From contig NC_079970.1 of assembly GCF_029852145.1 (NCBI RefSeq), positions 22,138,331 to 22,202,330 of the forward strand: a DNA stretch of 64,000 nucleotides, read 5' to 3'. This document shows positions 21,579-33,940 of this stretch, in pieces. Origin of the DNA: Microplitis mediator. Taxonomy: Eukaryota; Arthropoda; Insecta; Hymenoptera; Braconidae. The translations under genes were made by a program, and so were the position numbers. Each line of letters begins with the position of its first letter. Within the stretch, counting starts at the first letter, position 1. The notes beneath the pieces are model-generated. The model saw nothing but the letters and a program-made list of their open reading frames with translations. It ran no database searches and was not told the DNA's origin.

Positions 21579-21730
21579 CAGATCACTCCGAAACCACTCC
21601 TCTGGAAAAATAAACTCCCCATTGACTTTATATGCGGCGTAATTTTTTATCAAGTTCCGGAACTCTGAGTGACGGAGTAAATTAAAATATAAATAAAATC
21701 CGAATTCACTTGCGATTTTTTTACAGTGTA
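21579..21730. mobile_element. CACTG-family MITE, partial
   Basis: Contains GATCACTCCGAAACCACTCC, ACTCCCCATTGACTTTATATG, GGAACTCTGAGTGACGGAGT and the right end CGATTTTTTTACAGTGTA. About half the family length is present. Confidence 0.65.
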
Positions 21731-22667
21731 TTGAGTTTTTTCAAAACATAAAAAAAGAAATTTTTCAGTTTTTTAATTTTAAATCAACTCAATTTTACCT
21801 CCATATTTAAAAATGAATAAATACAGCCCTTGTGGTGTTTGCAGCGCGAAATGTTTCAAAAATTTTTTGAAATCTTGAAATATATATTTCATGAATATTA
21901 CTTGGTTGAATATGTATCTAAGGCACCCTTAATATGTCTAAGTTTATAACATTGCGAAAACAGAAATAGTTAACGTCAAACTCGATCTCGTCTAGTCTAG
22001 TGAAGCCCGGGTTTAACCTCAAGAACCCCCGTCTTGCAGAAAGGGGAATTAGTTAACGTCCAAACAAGTATTACCATTAATTATCTATTCAAATTTGTTG
22101 AATACTCGATTAAGTGTAAATTAAACTTTAATGTCAAGTTGGATTAATTTGATATCGTTTTATTGAAATATGGATAAGGACTAAGACAGAAATCTCTGTA
22201 AACTTTTTTATTTTTTAGTACTTTAAAGTGGCCAATTAATGAACTCCTGATCAAAAGATGGTATAAAATATCCACAATTTTTAATAAACTTAAGTACTCA
22301 TTATTTTTATAAACCTTCGGTTTCCGGTAAACAATAATTACGAACGAAGGTTTTGATTTTTAAAACTATTTTTTTGAGGGAGAGATTTATTAGAATGATT
22401 TTTAGAATATTGAAATTAAAGTGATTAGAAAAATTGTTAATTTTGATAAAAATTCGGCAAAATATGAGTATCAAATTAATGAACAAACGATAGCTGATAA
22501 ATTTGTGATGGGTCGATCAATAGAGGCTCAAATTTCATATAATAAAGTTCCGATGCACTAATAGCATAAGCCCGGCCATCAAAAGTTATTGATCTTTTTA
22601 TATTTATTTTATATTCTATTCTATAATTATCACAATAAATTTCGAAATTTTTATTTATTTATTTATC

Positions 22668-22929
22668 TGATTACGGAGTAAATAGAGTTTTTTCACTGGA
22701 GTGATTTCAGTGTAAATCAGATTTTATTTCAATCCGCATTTGCTCCGATTCAAAGTTTTAGTATTAAAATAAACCCCCTTTGGAATAGATTTCACTACAA
22801 AACGGAGTTTCAATATTGAAATGAATGCCCCTTCGGTGTGAATTTACTCCAAGAGGTTTAAATAAATACACAGATTCGCTCCACATTCCTGGACTTAACC
22901 CGCGTTCACTTCGCAAATTTCGTACAGTA
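22668..22929. mobile_element. CACTG-family MITE, partial
   Basis: Contains GATTACGGAGTAAATAGAG, CTCCGATTCAAAGTTTTAG, AACCCGCGTTCACTTCG and a decayed right end (TTTCGTACAGTAG). An inner segment appears duplicated: GGAGTTTCAATATTGAAATGA follows a first TTAAAATAAACCCCC block. The neighbouring intron, 21731-22667 and 22930-24057, is AT-rich without further calls. Confidence 0.65.
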
Positions 22930-24057
22930 GAATAATAATTGTTTCAAGATCTTTTGTATGTAATACCGAGTATCCAAAATTTTCTGTAGGGATTTACATT
23001 TACTCGACGGTCTGTTTTAGGGCAAAACAAAGCTTTGAAGTGGACATTGAGGGATAGCTGGTAGACCAACAGATTATATTATAGTTTAAGTGAGAGAGAG
23101 AGAGTGAGAGACAAGTAATGAAATTCTATTGCGTCATAACTCATGCGACACCACAAATTCACTAGAGGTATCCTAGAATTCAGTATCCCTTGGGGTGAGT
23201 TCTGGGGTACATGGCACACAAAACCGATATAACCAACTATTCACTTGTGCACCAAATCCCACAGACTCGTGATATGACATCCGTAATAACATTCAAAATT
23301 TTTTTTTAATTCATCGTAAAACTTTGTTTCTATACTTCATCTTCTTGTTAAACTTCTCCTTGCAGTAGACATTAATTTTTTATATTTTCATTTCAATGAA
23401 AACTTTTTTAATAAAAATTTTATATATGTATATTTATTTACTTAAATAAATTTTTGCATACGTAAAATTATATGAAGTAAATAATGAATAAATAATAAAA
23501 CATAAGTAATATTGTAATTAACGAGTAAGCTTGATTGTGAAGTAGTTATCCGTATGTTTAAAGTATCACGAGCGCAAACAAATGTGCATCTAAAGTAGTA
23601 TTATGTATAAATATAGTGAAATGCAATGGGAAAACAGAAGAGGAATGGAATAGATAGACAGGAGCACGTTTGAACGTAAATGTAAATTGATGACGCAATC
23701 GCGTTATATGATAATCCACCAGCTTTCACGTTCACCTTCTACGTTCAGGAATGTTTACTAGTTATCAACAAGACACTGATGGAATTACACTCAGTAGCTT
23801 GTTATTAACTATATTCCATGAAAAGTTCATCTAACTGGAAATTTTAATCGATTTTTCACTTTTTTTTCAAATTATTTTTATAAAACTAATATTTACATAA
23901 TTTAATTGACAAGGAAAGTTTGCCTTTCAATATAACTTTTTTTTTGGTTTTATAATATAATTTCCGGCAGACGATCTGATTTTAAGTACTTTCGGATACT
24001 TTACTTTACTAAGGGAAAAAATTTACTTTAAAGTAAAAGTGAGACAAAATATTGCTT

Positions 24058-24645
24058 ACACTGTAAAAAATCGGGAGTGAATTCGGCGTGATTACGAATT
24101 TTATCTGAATCCGAATTGACTTCGTCACTCGGAGTTCTGGAGTAAAAAAAAATCACTTCGATTACGGAGTAAATAAGGAGTTTTTTCACCGGAGTGGTCT
24201 GAATTTTAGTTCAATCCGCGTTCTCTCTGATTCGAAATTAAAAAATAAAGTTCCCTTCAGAGTGAATTTTACTTCAAGGTGATTAAATAAATAAACAGAC
24301 ATCCGCTCCGTATACACTCTGAATTTACACGAAAAAACGGGAGTAAATTTGGAGTGATTACGGATTTTAGTCTAATCCGAATTGACTTCGTCACTCGGAG
24401 TTCCGGAGTAAAAAAATCACTCCGATTACGGAGTAAATAAGGAGTTTCGCCGGAGTGATACTGATTTGATTTAAAACCGCATTTACTTCAATTCAAAGTT
24501 TTAAAATTGGAATAAATTTCCCTTTGAAAGGAATTTCACTCCAAACTGGACTTTAAAAATTGAAATAAACTCTTCGAAGTGAATTTTACTCCAGGGATTT
24601 AATAAATAAACAGACACCCGCTACTTAGTCACTCCAGACTAAAAT
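24058..24645. mobile_element. two tandem CACTG-family MITEs
   Basis: The first copy begins CACTGTAAAAAATCGGGAGTG at 24058 and the second at about 24321 with AAAAACGGGAGTAAATTTGG. Both carry CACTCGGAGTTCCGGAGT, GATTACGGAGTAAATAAGGA and the AATAAATAAACAGACA.CCGCTC block. They are head-to-tail and share one boundary. Confidence 0.75.
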
Positions 24646-25896
24646 TATCGTAATTTTTTTATATAAATATGAAAAAAATTACTATGTAATAAGAGAAAAT
24701 TAACCATTTTTTTCTCCGTACTAATGGACTGTCATTTTTAAAAATAAATATTTAAAAAAAGCGGGCAAAAAGGAATTAAAAACACAATACAATAATGTGA
24801 ACAATGGAGTGAAACTTATTGTCTCTTTTTCATTGTTAAAGACTTAATCTTTATAAATCCGATAAGCTTGATCCGACTTTGAGTTAACGATCTGAATTAT
24901 CAGTACGTTTCCATGCATATGCTTTAACACTTTTGTGTATTGTAGTCATGTTCGAATTTATTTGTCTAGAAATACAATAAAAATTTAAAGAATAATATTC
25001 TCTACAATCCGGAATCCAATAGTCGCCTCGGGGTTATTCTGTTCTGTAATATAATCGATTCAAAATGCTCGTGAGAATAAGAAGAAAATTCACTTGCCAC
25101 AATAGCGAGACAAATTTCCTTGAGGCAAAAAATACTTTCAAAGATCACTTGAAGAATAATAAATTTTAGCAGTACCAGCAATAAAGAGATGTTTAAGTCT
25201 AGTAAAATTTATTTTATTAATTTTTTATTAGTAAAAAAAATGTTTTAATGAAATTCCGAGTTTTTTCTTTATTATTGTTTCTGAAGTTTAGTTAAATTTA
25301 AAGTCACGGTTGATTTATTCTCAAGTCAACTTAATATGTACTTGATCACAAGCTTTTCTGCTTCACCAGTGGAAAGTCCGATTGACATTTAGAGTGAATT
25401 GAAGGCTTTTCTAAGCTTCTTTTTCTCAATACTCATTTTATTTTAAATTTTGCATTTGAATAATGCGATGGTCTACTGAATTAAATAAAAGACGTTGAAC
25501 AATCCGGTGGTACTCTAAAGAATATTACTATTTCCGAATTATTAAAAATAATTTTAACTGAGTTGTTTAAACCAGATACTCAAAAGTTATATTTTTGAAA
25601 TAAATTTTATAAAATCATTGAAATTTATATGAAATTTATTAAAATGAGTTTTGAAATTTTACTCAGAACTGACTTTTAAAGATTTAAATAAAATAAATTT
25701 CAAGTTTTTTAAATGATTTAAAAATCAAATTTTCCCGCCATTTTTTTTCTATACTCGGATTTAAAAAAAATTGAGGACACGTAATTTAGAAAATAAAAAT
25801 TTGATTTAATATAAATTGAAACATGAAAAATATTTGATAAAAAGGTATATGATACTTAATATTGAGTACAAGAATCAAGAACGAGAGTAATAAAAT

Positions 25897-25928
<32 letters not shown>

Positions 25929-26645
25929 AGAAGAAGAGAAAGAAGATTTCTTCAAGGGTTTCTATATGACGAAGAAGAGCAAATTAGATTTGCTTTCGCT
26001 TCTATACTATCACCCAGGTTTTGTGTCTCTGCTCTACTCTACTCTGCTTTTAGTGAACTACACTATTATATATAGTTTTACTATCTATAGTAATTCCCTA
26101 TATACAATATAATAGCGAATGTTCCCTCATATTTGCCAACCACTCTCTTTGTAACCCTTTCACTATCTGCATACAACCCTCGCACGTTCTCCATAAAACC
26201 CTTTAACTCTATTGGGTGCTTGAAACCGCGCATCGTACCGACCAGTTTGATGGTTTTGGATTCAGGTCGAACCTAGGCACTCATTATCAGTAACGTCAAT
26301 TTAGACTTTTAAAAAAAATATCTTAATTACCTGTTTGAACGAGGGTCGCTTTACTCATTCTCATTTAATTTCTCAACAAACTTTATTAAGTCTGATAAAG
26401 TTTGGCTTAATGATAAAGGAAGTTTTCATTAACTATCCTCGACTACTCTAATATAGTTGAAGTAAAAACATTTAAGTCTTGAGTGTACCCTTACACTGTT
26501 TCTTATAATTCTAACTGATAGATCTTGTCGTCGGGTCGTGTCACAATGGCGGCTCCTATCTTAGACAAGTGGAATTTAATCACTGACAACTCAAGTCCCT
26601 TTCTAAATTACTTAATACTGTTTAAGACTTTTCAGTCAATACTCT
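24646..26645. other. ens: E2-E3 intron with a GAA microsatellite
   Basis: AT-rich intron. A purine-rich (GAA)n tract lies at 25896-25946 with two interruptions. The 300 bases after it are pyrimidine-rich and slightly less AT-rich (26000-26330) but show no acceptable exon. Confidence 0.4.
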
Positions 26646-27446
26646 TACACTTTACGAAATTGGGAGTGAATTCCGAGTAATTACGGATTTTATTTCACTT
26701 CGAATTTACTCCTTCACTCGGAATTCCGGAGTTAAAAAAAAATTACTCTGAATACGGAGTAAATTGAGAGATTGTTTTATCAGCAGAGTGATTTCGGAGT
26801 GACCTGGATTTTATTTAAATCCGCATTTACTCCAATTCAGAGTTGAAATAAACTCCCTTACGGAGGAAATTTCACTCCAAGAGGATTAAATAAACATACA
26901 GCCATTTGTTCTATATTCCCGAGTCAAAAAACAAATGTAGTTTAGTCTTCAAAAGCCTCGATTCCTTTGATGTTTTATTTGCCGCCCATAAAGTGACTCT
27001 ACTTTAGCACTCAAAATCCTAAATGAGAACTATGAGGTCTAAATGCGAATAATTTATCGATTTTAAATTATAACTAAGGCCTCAAAATCTTCAACGAATG
27101 AAAAGTTATATTCGGACTTTTAAAAATTTTAGATAGAAAAGGGAGGGGAGAGAAAACGTCGAATGAGACTTTTGAGGTTCAAATGGGGATAAAATTATTC
27201 CTGTATGTTTTGAGTATTTTGAGGCTCTAATCCAGATTATGCCATTCTAGTTAAGTCCTCAAAGTAGTAAAATGGGTCGTAACTACTACTTTGAGGACTA
27301 CACTAGGATAACTTTCTACCCTGTTGTCAGTCTTAAAATTCTAAATTGATTCTCAAAAACCTCATAGAGAACTTTGAGACTTGAATCCGAATTTGTTTCT
27401 TGACTCGGGTTTACTCCGCGTTCACCCCGTAAATTTTTTACAGCGC
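26646..27446. mobile_element. CACTG-family MITE split by a second element
   Basis: The CACTG copy runs 26646-26922 (GGGAGTGAATTCCGAGT, ACTCGGAATTCCGGAGT) and resumes at about 27411 (TTTACTCCGCGTTCACCCCG, ending TTTTTTACAGC). Between them, 26923-27410 has inverted ends CCCGAGTCAAAAAACAAA / TTTGTTTCTTGACTCGGG and the blocks TCCTCAAAGTAGTAAAATGG and CTACTTTGAGGACTACACTA seen in the foldback at 64-1064. Confidence 0.75.
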
Positions 27447-28530
27447 AAGAAATATTTTATCGAATATTATTGTTTGTCAATAAAATGTCGCACGAATATA
27501 TTTATTAGAAAAATAATAATTAGATTTATTCTTAGTAAAAAGTTATTCTATTTAATTAAAATAATTCCAGTAACTCAAAGAGTTTCAAGTTAAATTGTTA
27601 TTTAAATAAACTTCGGGTTTTATTCACGAGGGATTAATTAAGGAAAGTGGTAACTTAAATCCCCGGGATATCATATGGATTATTGACTTTATTAAAAATT
27701 TAAATTATCAGCTCCAAACAATAGCAGATATTCCAGTTTAATTCTAAAAGGGAAAAGCTCAGACTTTAGTCAGACATTCTTCTGGGATTACCATAAAATT
27801 ATTTTATAAATAAACTCTTTTATAAACTCGGTTTATAAAAAACAATAAAAAATATTAAAGGGCGCGGTTTTGGCAATGATTTTAACAATAACTCATAAAA
27901 GGTACTTGAGAGCTCTCGTAAATGTCGAATTAAACCAAGTCAGCGATTTGTGTTTACTAGACACCTTTGGCGAAATTTTCTCATGCCCTTTAGCTTCAGC
28001 TTCATATATATCTATGACTTTTTATCATCTCTTGTCTCAAGTGAGAGATATCTTTCGTGATATCTTTTATTCGCATGTATATAAATATATGTGTACTGTA
28101 TTACTACTTTCTAACGCGAGATTTACGACACAGAATTTATTGTCGCTGACTCGAAACATTTGGAAAAATAGACATTTTATTTTTCCTTCAACGAAAACGA
28201 TCCGATCGACGCCTCAGAGTCTTTTATAAGTTATTTCAAGTGATCGAAAAAAGTAGGTTAGTAAATTCTATAGATGCCTACAATTTTTATCTTTATTTTT
28301 TTTCAATTGTCCTACATATCCTACTTACTCACTGGCATTTTTATTGAATAAAAGGTTTATATAAAAAGATGAAAAATGATTTTCTATGAGAGGAAGTTGA
28401 ATAATTTTTATCGACATCATTTCTTCTTCATTTATTTTTCTTTTGTAAGCTCGTCTGCAGATTAATTTATTGTAAAAATAAATTTTACAACTCAATCGAC
28501 TATCTTCAGATGATTTAGTTAATCTTTTAC
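27447..28530. other. ens: E2-E3 intron, 5' part
   Basis: AT-rich intron. A 119-codon plus-strand open frame at 27870-28229 is longer than most chance frames here but begins without ATG in a convincing context, and its product (a Leu/Ser/Thr-rich mix) matches nothing that I know. No gene is called. Confidence 0.35.
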
Positions 28531-28775
28531 CTTCATCTCCCGACGTCGAGGAATCATCTTGATCGGTCGACGAGCCCGATGAGTCCCTGCGGTATCTGAC
28601 GTACTCTCGACGTTGGTATTCATTGTTAATGTTTTGATTTTGGTAATAATATGTTTGGTCTCGATCGCAGGAAACTGATCTACACTCGCGGATCTCGTCC
28701 GGGTACGAATTATAGTACCGGCGTCTATCGCGTCGCGATTTTCTGCTAAAGTCCGTGGGCATCGCAGCTCGTTTT
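28531..28775 (-). CDS. ens: ensconsin/MAP7 exon E2 (N-terminal region)
   Basis: 245-base exon, about residues 73-154, phase 2 in and phase 1 out. The acceptor is TTTTATTTTAG; the donor is GATGAAG before GTAAAA. It encodes KRAAMPTDFSRKSRRDRRRY, then YNSYPDEIRECRSVSCD, a Tyr/Gln/Asn-rich stretch (DQTYYYQNQNINNEYQRR), and RYRRDSSGSSTDQDDSSTSGDE. The start is very basic and Arg/Tyr-rich, the end acidic and Ser-rich. The ATG at 28762 could be the start of a shorter isoform if E2 serves as a first exon. This N-terminal extension is less conserved than E6-E7, so its link to ens rests on splice phase and on position. Confidence 0.68.
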
Positions 28776-28981
28776 CTAAAATAAAATTCCGATTTTCTTT
28801 TTCAAATCAATTCATTAATTAGATTTTGGACAAAAAAAAAAAGATCTAATTAAATAAAATTCATTTTAAAAAGAAAATCATCATGAAAAAAACCTACTCC
28901 ACATATTCGAGGTTTGATTTCTTGTTAGCGATTTCCCTCGTGTCCGTAACCGAGGATGGATTACTTCCTTGTTGCACATAC

Positions 28982-29199
28982 TGCTGCTGTGATGATTTTG
29001 ACAGGTTGACAGATGACTCTCCGACTTGGTCGTTGGTACTGTTGACATTTGCCAATTCAATGTTGGCAATAGTTTTTGCTTTTTTAGCTGGTGAGGGCGG
29101 CGGTGACGTTGGTGGCGATGAGGTGGGACTTCCTGTGCGACCAGTACTGTAGCAGACAGCGGCCTTCCGGAGAGTCTCCCTGCACAGCTCAGAGAACAT
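28982..29199 (-). CDS. ens: probable first coding exon E1 of ens
   Basis: The ATG at 29199 is preceded in frame by TGA nine bases upstream, so it is a plausible start. The frame reads MFSELCRETLRKAAVCYSTG, then SPTSSPPTSPPPSPAKKAK and a Ser/Asn/Gln-rich stretch ending NLSKSSQQ. I place the donor at CAGCAGCA before GTATGT because it is a strong consensus and leaves phase 2, exactly what E2 needs (split Gln, then KRAAMPTD). The open frame continues 28 codons beyond that donor to TAG at about 28897; intron retention would yield a 100-residue protein. Pro/Ser-rich low-complexity sequence gives no domain call. Longer open frames in other registers overlap it but look like shadows. Confidence 0.55.
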
Positions 29200-30598
29200 T
29201 CTGTCTCATCCCCCATGGCCCTTCTCAGGGACCCGGTTGCGATCCACAATCCCCAATCCAATTCAACAATTACCCTCTTTTTCTCTTTCTGTCTCTCTCT
29301 TATTATTTATTTAATACCTTTTTTTTATATTTTTTATTTCCTGCAATTAATCGCTAAACCGAATCCCCCGCCAGCACTACCACCGCCATCAATAATCGCA
29401 ATCGCTCTGCACTTTTTACCTTCGAATTCAAGCGTAATCATTTTAACACTCGTTTATACGTTAACTGTTATTATACTTTTGGTTTTATATTTAAAACTCT
29501 GTCAGTGTGTCAGTGTTTAATTAATTCCGCGCTCAGCTGTAACGATACCAAATTAATTGTGCACGTTCGATTGATCTTCTATCGACGGCGCGATTGAAAA
29601 GCGTGACGGCCTAATTTGCATTAAATCCAAAACTTCTCTAACACTTGAATTCACTTATAAAGTTGTTCAATCAACGCCTTATTCTCAAGGAAATTATTGA
29701 TAAACAATCCTCAGTAGTCTGCACTAGAGTTTTTCAAATTGGTATTTAATTTATAACCAATAGTTTATGTTAATTATCCTGTTTATTTACGCGCACAAAT
29801 TCAAATTCACCTCAAGGTAATTTTAATGAAAAGATGGACATAGAGCCTTTGGTTTTTGGCTGTAAGCCAGACAGAAAAATAATATCTGATACATTTTGTG
29901 TTAAAAGCTTTTGTCTGAATGTAAAAAAAAAAGTCTTATATTTTTATTGCTGACAAATTTTAATATCGATAATGCGATTAATTGGTGGAATTGCTGGTAC
30001 GTTAAATTTTTTTCAAGACTCTGCTAATGTGATTGTTTTAAAAGATAACTTGTGGGTTGAGGATAAGGATGAGAATAAAGATGTAAATCCCCGGTGCGGG
30101 GAATGGGTTAATGGATAAGTTGATGGATTAATGGAATAAAATAAAATGGAGTAAAATTTCTATCATTGATCTGACTTAACATTTGCTAAGTTTGTCTGTT
30201 AACTTTACTGATGGATTTAGTTTGTGAATTGATGGATAAGCTTTTGGATGCCTGTCAAAATCCATCTGTCTATTGGAACAGTGGCTTTTATTTTTATTTA
30301 TTTAAATGCAGAACTGCTATGCAGTTATCGTGTGCTTTAATAAAACTTTTATTTATAAAAACACGCGAATTATTATTATTTTTTTTTTAATACTCAAGTA
30401 CTGCAAGATTTGATGATGGGGTTTAACTGAAGGAATCACGCGAATTTAAAGCTGTGTTGTGTGTATACATGTGTGTGTGTATGTGGGTTGAATTACATAT
30501 GATTTATTATTATGAGAATAAAATAATAGTAATAGTAATGTACACTGTTAAAAATAATTTGAAAATTACAATACAAAAGGAATTGAATTTTCATAACT
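29200..30598. promoter_or_regulatory. ens: region upstream of E1 (leader/promoter candidate)
   Basis: Immediately upstream of the E1 start the sequence stays less AT-rich for some 400 bases (to about 29620), with CCCCCGCCAGCACTACCACC near 29370 and GTCAGTGTGTCAGTG near 29505. This would suit a 5' leader and proximal promoter for transcripts starting with E1. I cannot place a start site. From 29630 on the sequence reverts to AT-rich. Confidence 0.3.
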
Positions 30599-31041
30599 AC
30601 ACGGGAAAAAAGAGTTTCGTCCTCTTTACAAAAGACAGAATAACGAAAAATTTTTTATAGTGACAAACATGATTAGCTTACGGTAACAAATCAATTTGTT
30701 ATAATAACAAATGAAATCGTGTCGTAATTAAGAACTCGATTCGTTATGAAAACACATGAAGGCAATCAAAGCTGCTATTTTGTTACCCCAAGTAATCTTA
30801 GCTAGTGAGTACAAGATTTTGTCAGTGTTATAAATTTACTTTGTTATTTTAACAAATCACTTTTTTTACTGTAACATAACAGTTTAGACAGTTACAAACC
30901 ATTGCTAGGCGCAACAAACAATTTTCTAGTGTTACAAAAATATTGTAATCATAACGAATGTTTCGTTATCCGTATTTTAAGGCAGAAATTTGTTACCGTA
31001 AGTTATCTTACCTTGTGGTTACAAAAATTTTTTTTCGTGCA
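30599..31041. mobile_element. 440-bp element with CACGGGAAAAAA / TTTTTTTTCGTG ends
   Basis: The two ends are inverted, and the interior repeats words of the GTAACAAAT / ATTTGTTAC type in both orientations at short intervals, so it is another low-complexity, multiply self-complementary MITE. No open frame. Confidence 0.6.
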
Positions 31042-31934
31042 GATATTTGAATTGTATTTTCAATGAAAAAAGCTTTAAATTTAATATACGTAATTTAATA
31101 ATCAAGCTGGTATTCAAAATTTAGAAAAAAAATATGAATTTTAATAAACGTACTTAAAATTTATACTTGATTTTAAAATTTTCAAAGCAAGTATTGAAAA
31201 TTCTAAAACATATATTGAATTTTAAAAATTCTATTTGAAATTTCATAACACTTATTTTAAAATTTAAAAAAAAGTATTTGAAAATCCAAAGTGTTAATTT
31301 GAAAATTCAAAAACGTGTATTTTAAATTCTATATGAAATTAGTAATGAAATTTCAAGCACAAATGTATGTGTTTATTGAGTTATATACAATTTTTGAAAA
31401 TTCAAACAATTTTGATTACAGTGTACGGCATGAAATTTTGGAAAAAAAAAAATTAGGATAAATAAAAGTTGCTTAGTGGAGGTCAAATGCTAAACGATAG
31501 GGTTTTACGATGAGAATTTAATGACGGTGATCGTTAACTCCGGAGCGTTTTGTTCCCAGGAACGGGGATAACTAAAAGGAGACTGAAAGAATGATAGGAA
31601 CTGGGTTGGAATGGAATTTATTATGGAATGTTGGTGCCATTGTTCACAGCCTTTTCTGTTTCAGTATCATGTACAGGATTATAGAATTATATATGTATAT
31701 ATAAGCGGGAGTACATACTTGAGAGAAGTGTATGAATATCACTTTCGCGGTATGAGAAAGCTTTATTACAAGTTAATGCTGATTATTGTTATTTAATTTT
31801 TTAAATCTTTGGTTCAGTTTCCCGAGTGGTTTCTGAAATTTTCTTAGTGTGTTTTAGATTGAGATTGAAGAGATTACTTGGCAACTTTATAATTACTTTT
31901 TAAAGTTTATAAGAAATGTTGCTATTGATCAAAA

Positions 31935-32119
31935 CACTGTAAAAAATCGGGAGTCAATTCGGAGTCGGAGTGATTACGAATTTTATTTAAATCTGAATTC
32001 ACTCCGATTTGGAATTTTAATGTTAAAATAAATTCCCATACGGAGTAAATTTCACTCCGAGGGGATCAAATAAATAAGCAGTCATCCGCTCCGCGTTCAC
32101 TTCCCAAATTTTTTACAGT
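31935..32119. mobile_element. CACTG-family MITE, internally deleted
   Basis: Both ends are present, CACTGTAAAAAATCGGGAGT and TTCCCAAATTTTTTACAGTA, but the middle third is missing: it passes straight from the GATTACGAATTTTATTTAAAT block to CACTCCGATTTGGAATTTTAA. It is a clean example of a shortened copy. Confidence 0.8.
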
Positions 32120-32579
32120 ATTATAAATTTACATTTTCAAATAAAATTTAATTTCAAGTTCCAGTTAAAATGTGACAAAAATTTGATGTAAATATTTATC
32201 AGTAAAAAAGTTAATCCATTATTTAATTGAACAGAATTCCAGTTGGAAAATTAATAAAATAAATTTTTATTCAATAAAATTTATGCGAAAAATTTCACCT
32301 ATTGCAAATATTAGAAGAATTTTTCAAAGATATTGTACAGGATTTTTCAATATGAAGGCAATGAAGAAGAAAAGTTTCGGAAAATAAAAAGGATTCAGTT
32401 TTCCGAATATTTTGTAATAGAAAAGAAAAATAATTTGAGAAAATAAAATATGTATGGAGAAAAATAAAAAAACTAATATCCTCAGCAGTGTGTTGAGAAA
32501 AAGGCCAAAGGATAACGATCCGTTAGCACTTATGAGTATTTGAATATATATTTTTTCACCGTACAAGTGACAAAGTTCA

Positions 32580-32940
32580 AGGGAACGAGGACACGAGGAT
32601 TTTTCGTCCTCGTGGTGTTTAAATGCACGTTCTAACCGGGTAACATGTATGTGTGTATATGTATATAAAAATACGTATACGATAAGGAGAAAGCCGGTTG
32701 GTCTCCGGGCGAGAACTGCTGGAACTGAAAGGGCAAAATCGCGAGAACGTTCAAGAGGACGTGCGCGAATGTCTCGAGAGAGGGATGACTACCAGCAGTC
32801 AGAGGAGTATAAACAGGGTGGGAGGACATTCCCACTCTCACAGGCTGCTTTCTCTCTCCCTCTATTTCCACCCCTTATTCCTCGTGTATCCAGGATCGAC
32901 GCACGTACCAGGGGTAGTACGTGATATTCTCAAACCATAG
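32580..32940. other. GC-richer block of unknown function
   Basis: About 350 bases with far more G and C than the flanks (GAGGACACGAGGATTTTTCG, GGTCTCCGGGCGAGAACTGC, CTCTCACAGGCTGCTTTC, GATCGACGCACGTACC). Open frames of 80-91 codons overlap on both strands, but none looks like a known protein, and splice signals are ambiguous. A leader exon, promoter or non-coding RNA would fit. Confidence 0.25.
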
Positions 32941-33339
32941 AATTTATCATTTCCCATTTTTTTTTTTTATTTCCTAAGATATCTTTTAAATATTAAAAGA
33001 AATAAGGGCGCAGGTGATGTGTCAGAAATTTTTTTTCCGTTTAAAAATTCTTTTCGCAATATCTTCTGTAATTTTCTTTCTATATCTTCATATGTAATAA
33101 CTCTCTCAGTATCTCGAAGAAAAAAAAATTTTTCAATTTCGCGGTAAAGAAAATTTTAAATCGCTAGAGAAATTTTTTAAAATTAAATTTAAAATCCAAA
33201 TAGAGGCTGGTAATTTTTTCCGTAAGATTTAATTTGAAAAATTAAAATTTTTAAGAGTTGAAAATTTTAAAAAATCATTGTCCTAAAGATTTAATGAATT
33301 TTTATGTAAAAATAGGTAATTAACTAATTAAGAATATTT

Positions 33340-33940
33340 AAAAAAATGAAATTACAGATCAAGGTACGCATAAGGGTTAGTACACGAAGGCCCGCCATTT
33401 TCGCAGTTCTCAATCTCCTTCTCTCTCTAACTCTCTTCTCCCAACATGTTCGCAATGGCGCTGTTGCATCGATCAGTTGCGTCGCCATCACCACATCCTT
33501 TTTATCCTCTCAGTTATTTTCCGAGTTTGAGTCCTGATAAAATTCACCACCGAAGTCCAGCACACTCGAAATAAATTTCTTTACATCTATTCACCCATTT
33601 CTTTTCATCCCTCGAGTACTTTTTTTTTATTTCCTATTCTTTGACCTTTTTTTAGAGATCCTACGATATTTCTTCCACGCGGGTGATTGTCCGCAATTTC
33701 CCGTAATCAAACTTCTAGCCCGCATCCTCGTTTCTATCCCCGTGTTCTCATTGTGGTGGACACAGAAGCCGACTAAGGACAAAGTTATCAAAGATGGACA
33801 TCAGGTCACGTGGGTCCAATATAATATTGATGACAGTAAATCCTATCGAGCTTTTTTAAGTGGAAATAAATCCGCTGACCTTCAAAAACATATATCCCTT
33901 TTTTTTTATTTTCAAATAAAACTCCTGACCTAATAATTTT
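33340..33940. other. GC-richer region of unknown function
   Basis: Contains GGCCCGCCATTTTCGCAG, a CTCTCTCTAACTCTCTTCTC tract, TGTTGCATCGATCAGTTGCG and later GGTGGACACAGAAGCCGACT. Short plus-strand frames (33346-33537, 33742-33933) read protein-like for about 40 residues (for example KPTKDKVIKDGHQVTWVQY) but have no context. No call beyond a composition anomaly. Confidence 0.22.

Noticed and set aside
26310..26345. Minus-strand TTCAAACAG|GTAATTAAG
   Set aside because: Acceptor lacks a pyrimidine tract and the donor is weak, unlike the two accepted ratchet sites.
27870..28229. 119-codon plus-strand frame
   Set aside because: Longest unassigned frame, but no convincing start context, no recognised motif, and it lies in an ens intron on the other strand.
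28881..29261. 126-codon minus-strand frame starting MDWGLWIATGSLRR
   Set aside because: Overlaps E1 in another register; composition is shadow-like (His/Arg/Ser from Pro/Ser codons) and its phase at the best donor does not fit E2.
28883..29357. Overlapping plus-strand frames across E1
   Set aside because: Antisense of the coding exon and of its C/T-rich upstream sequence; no splice context and no recognisable domain.
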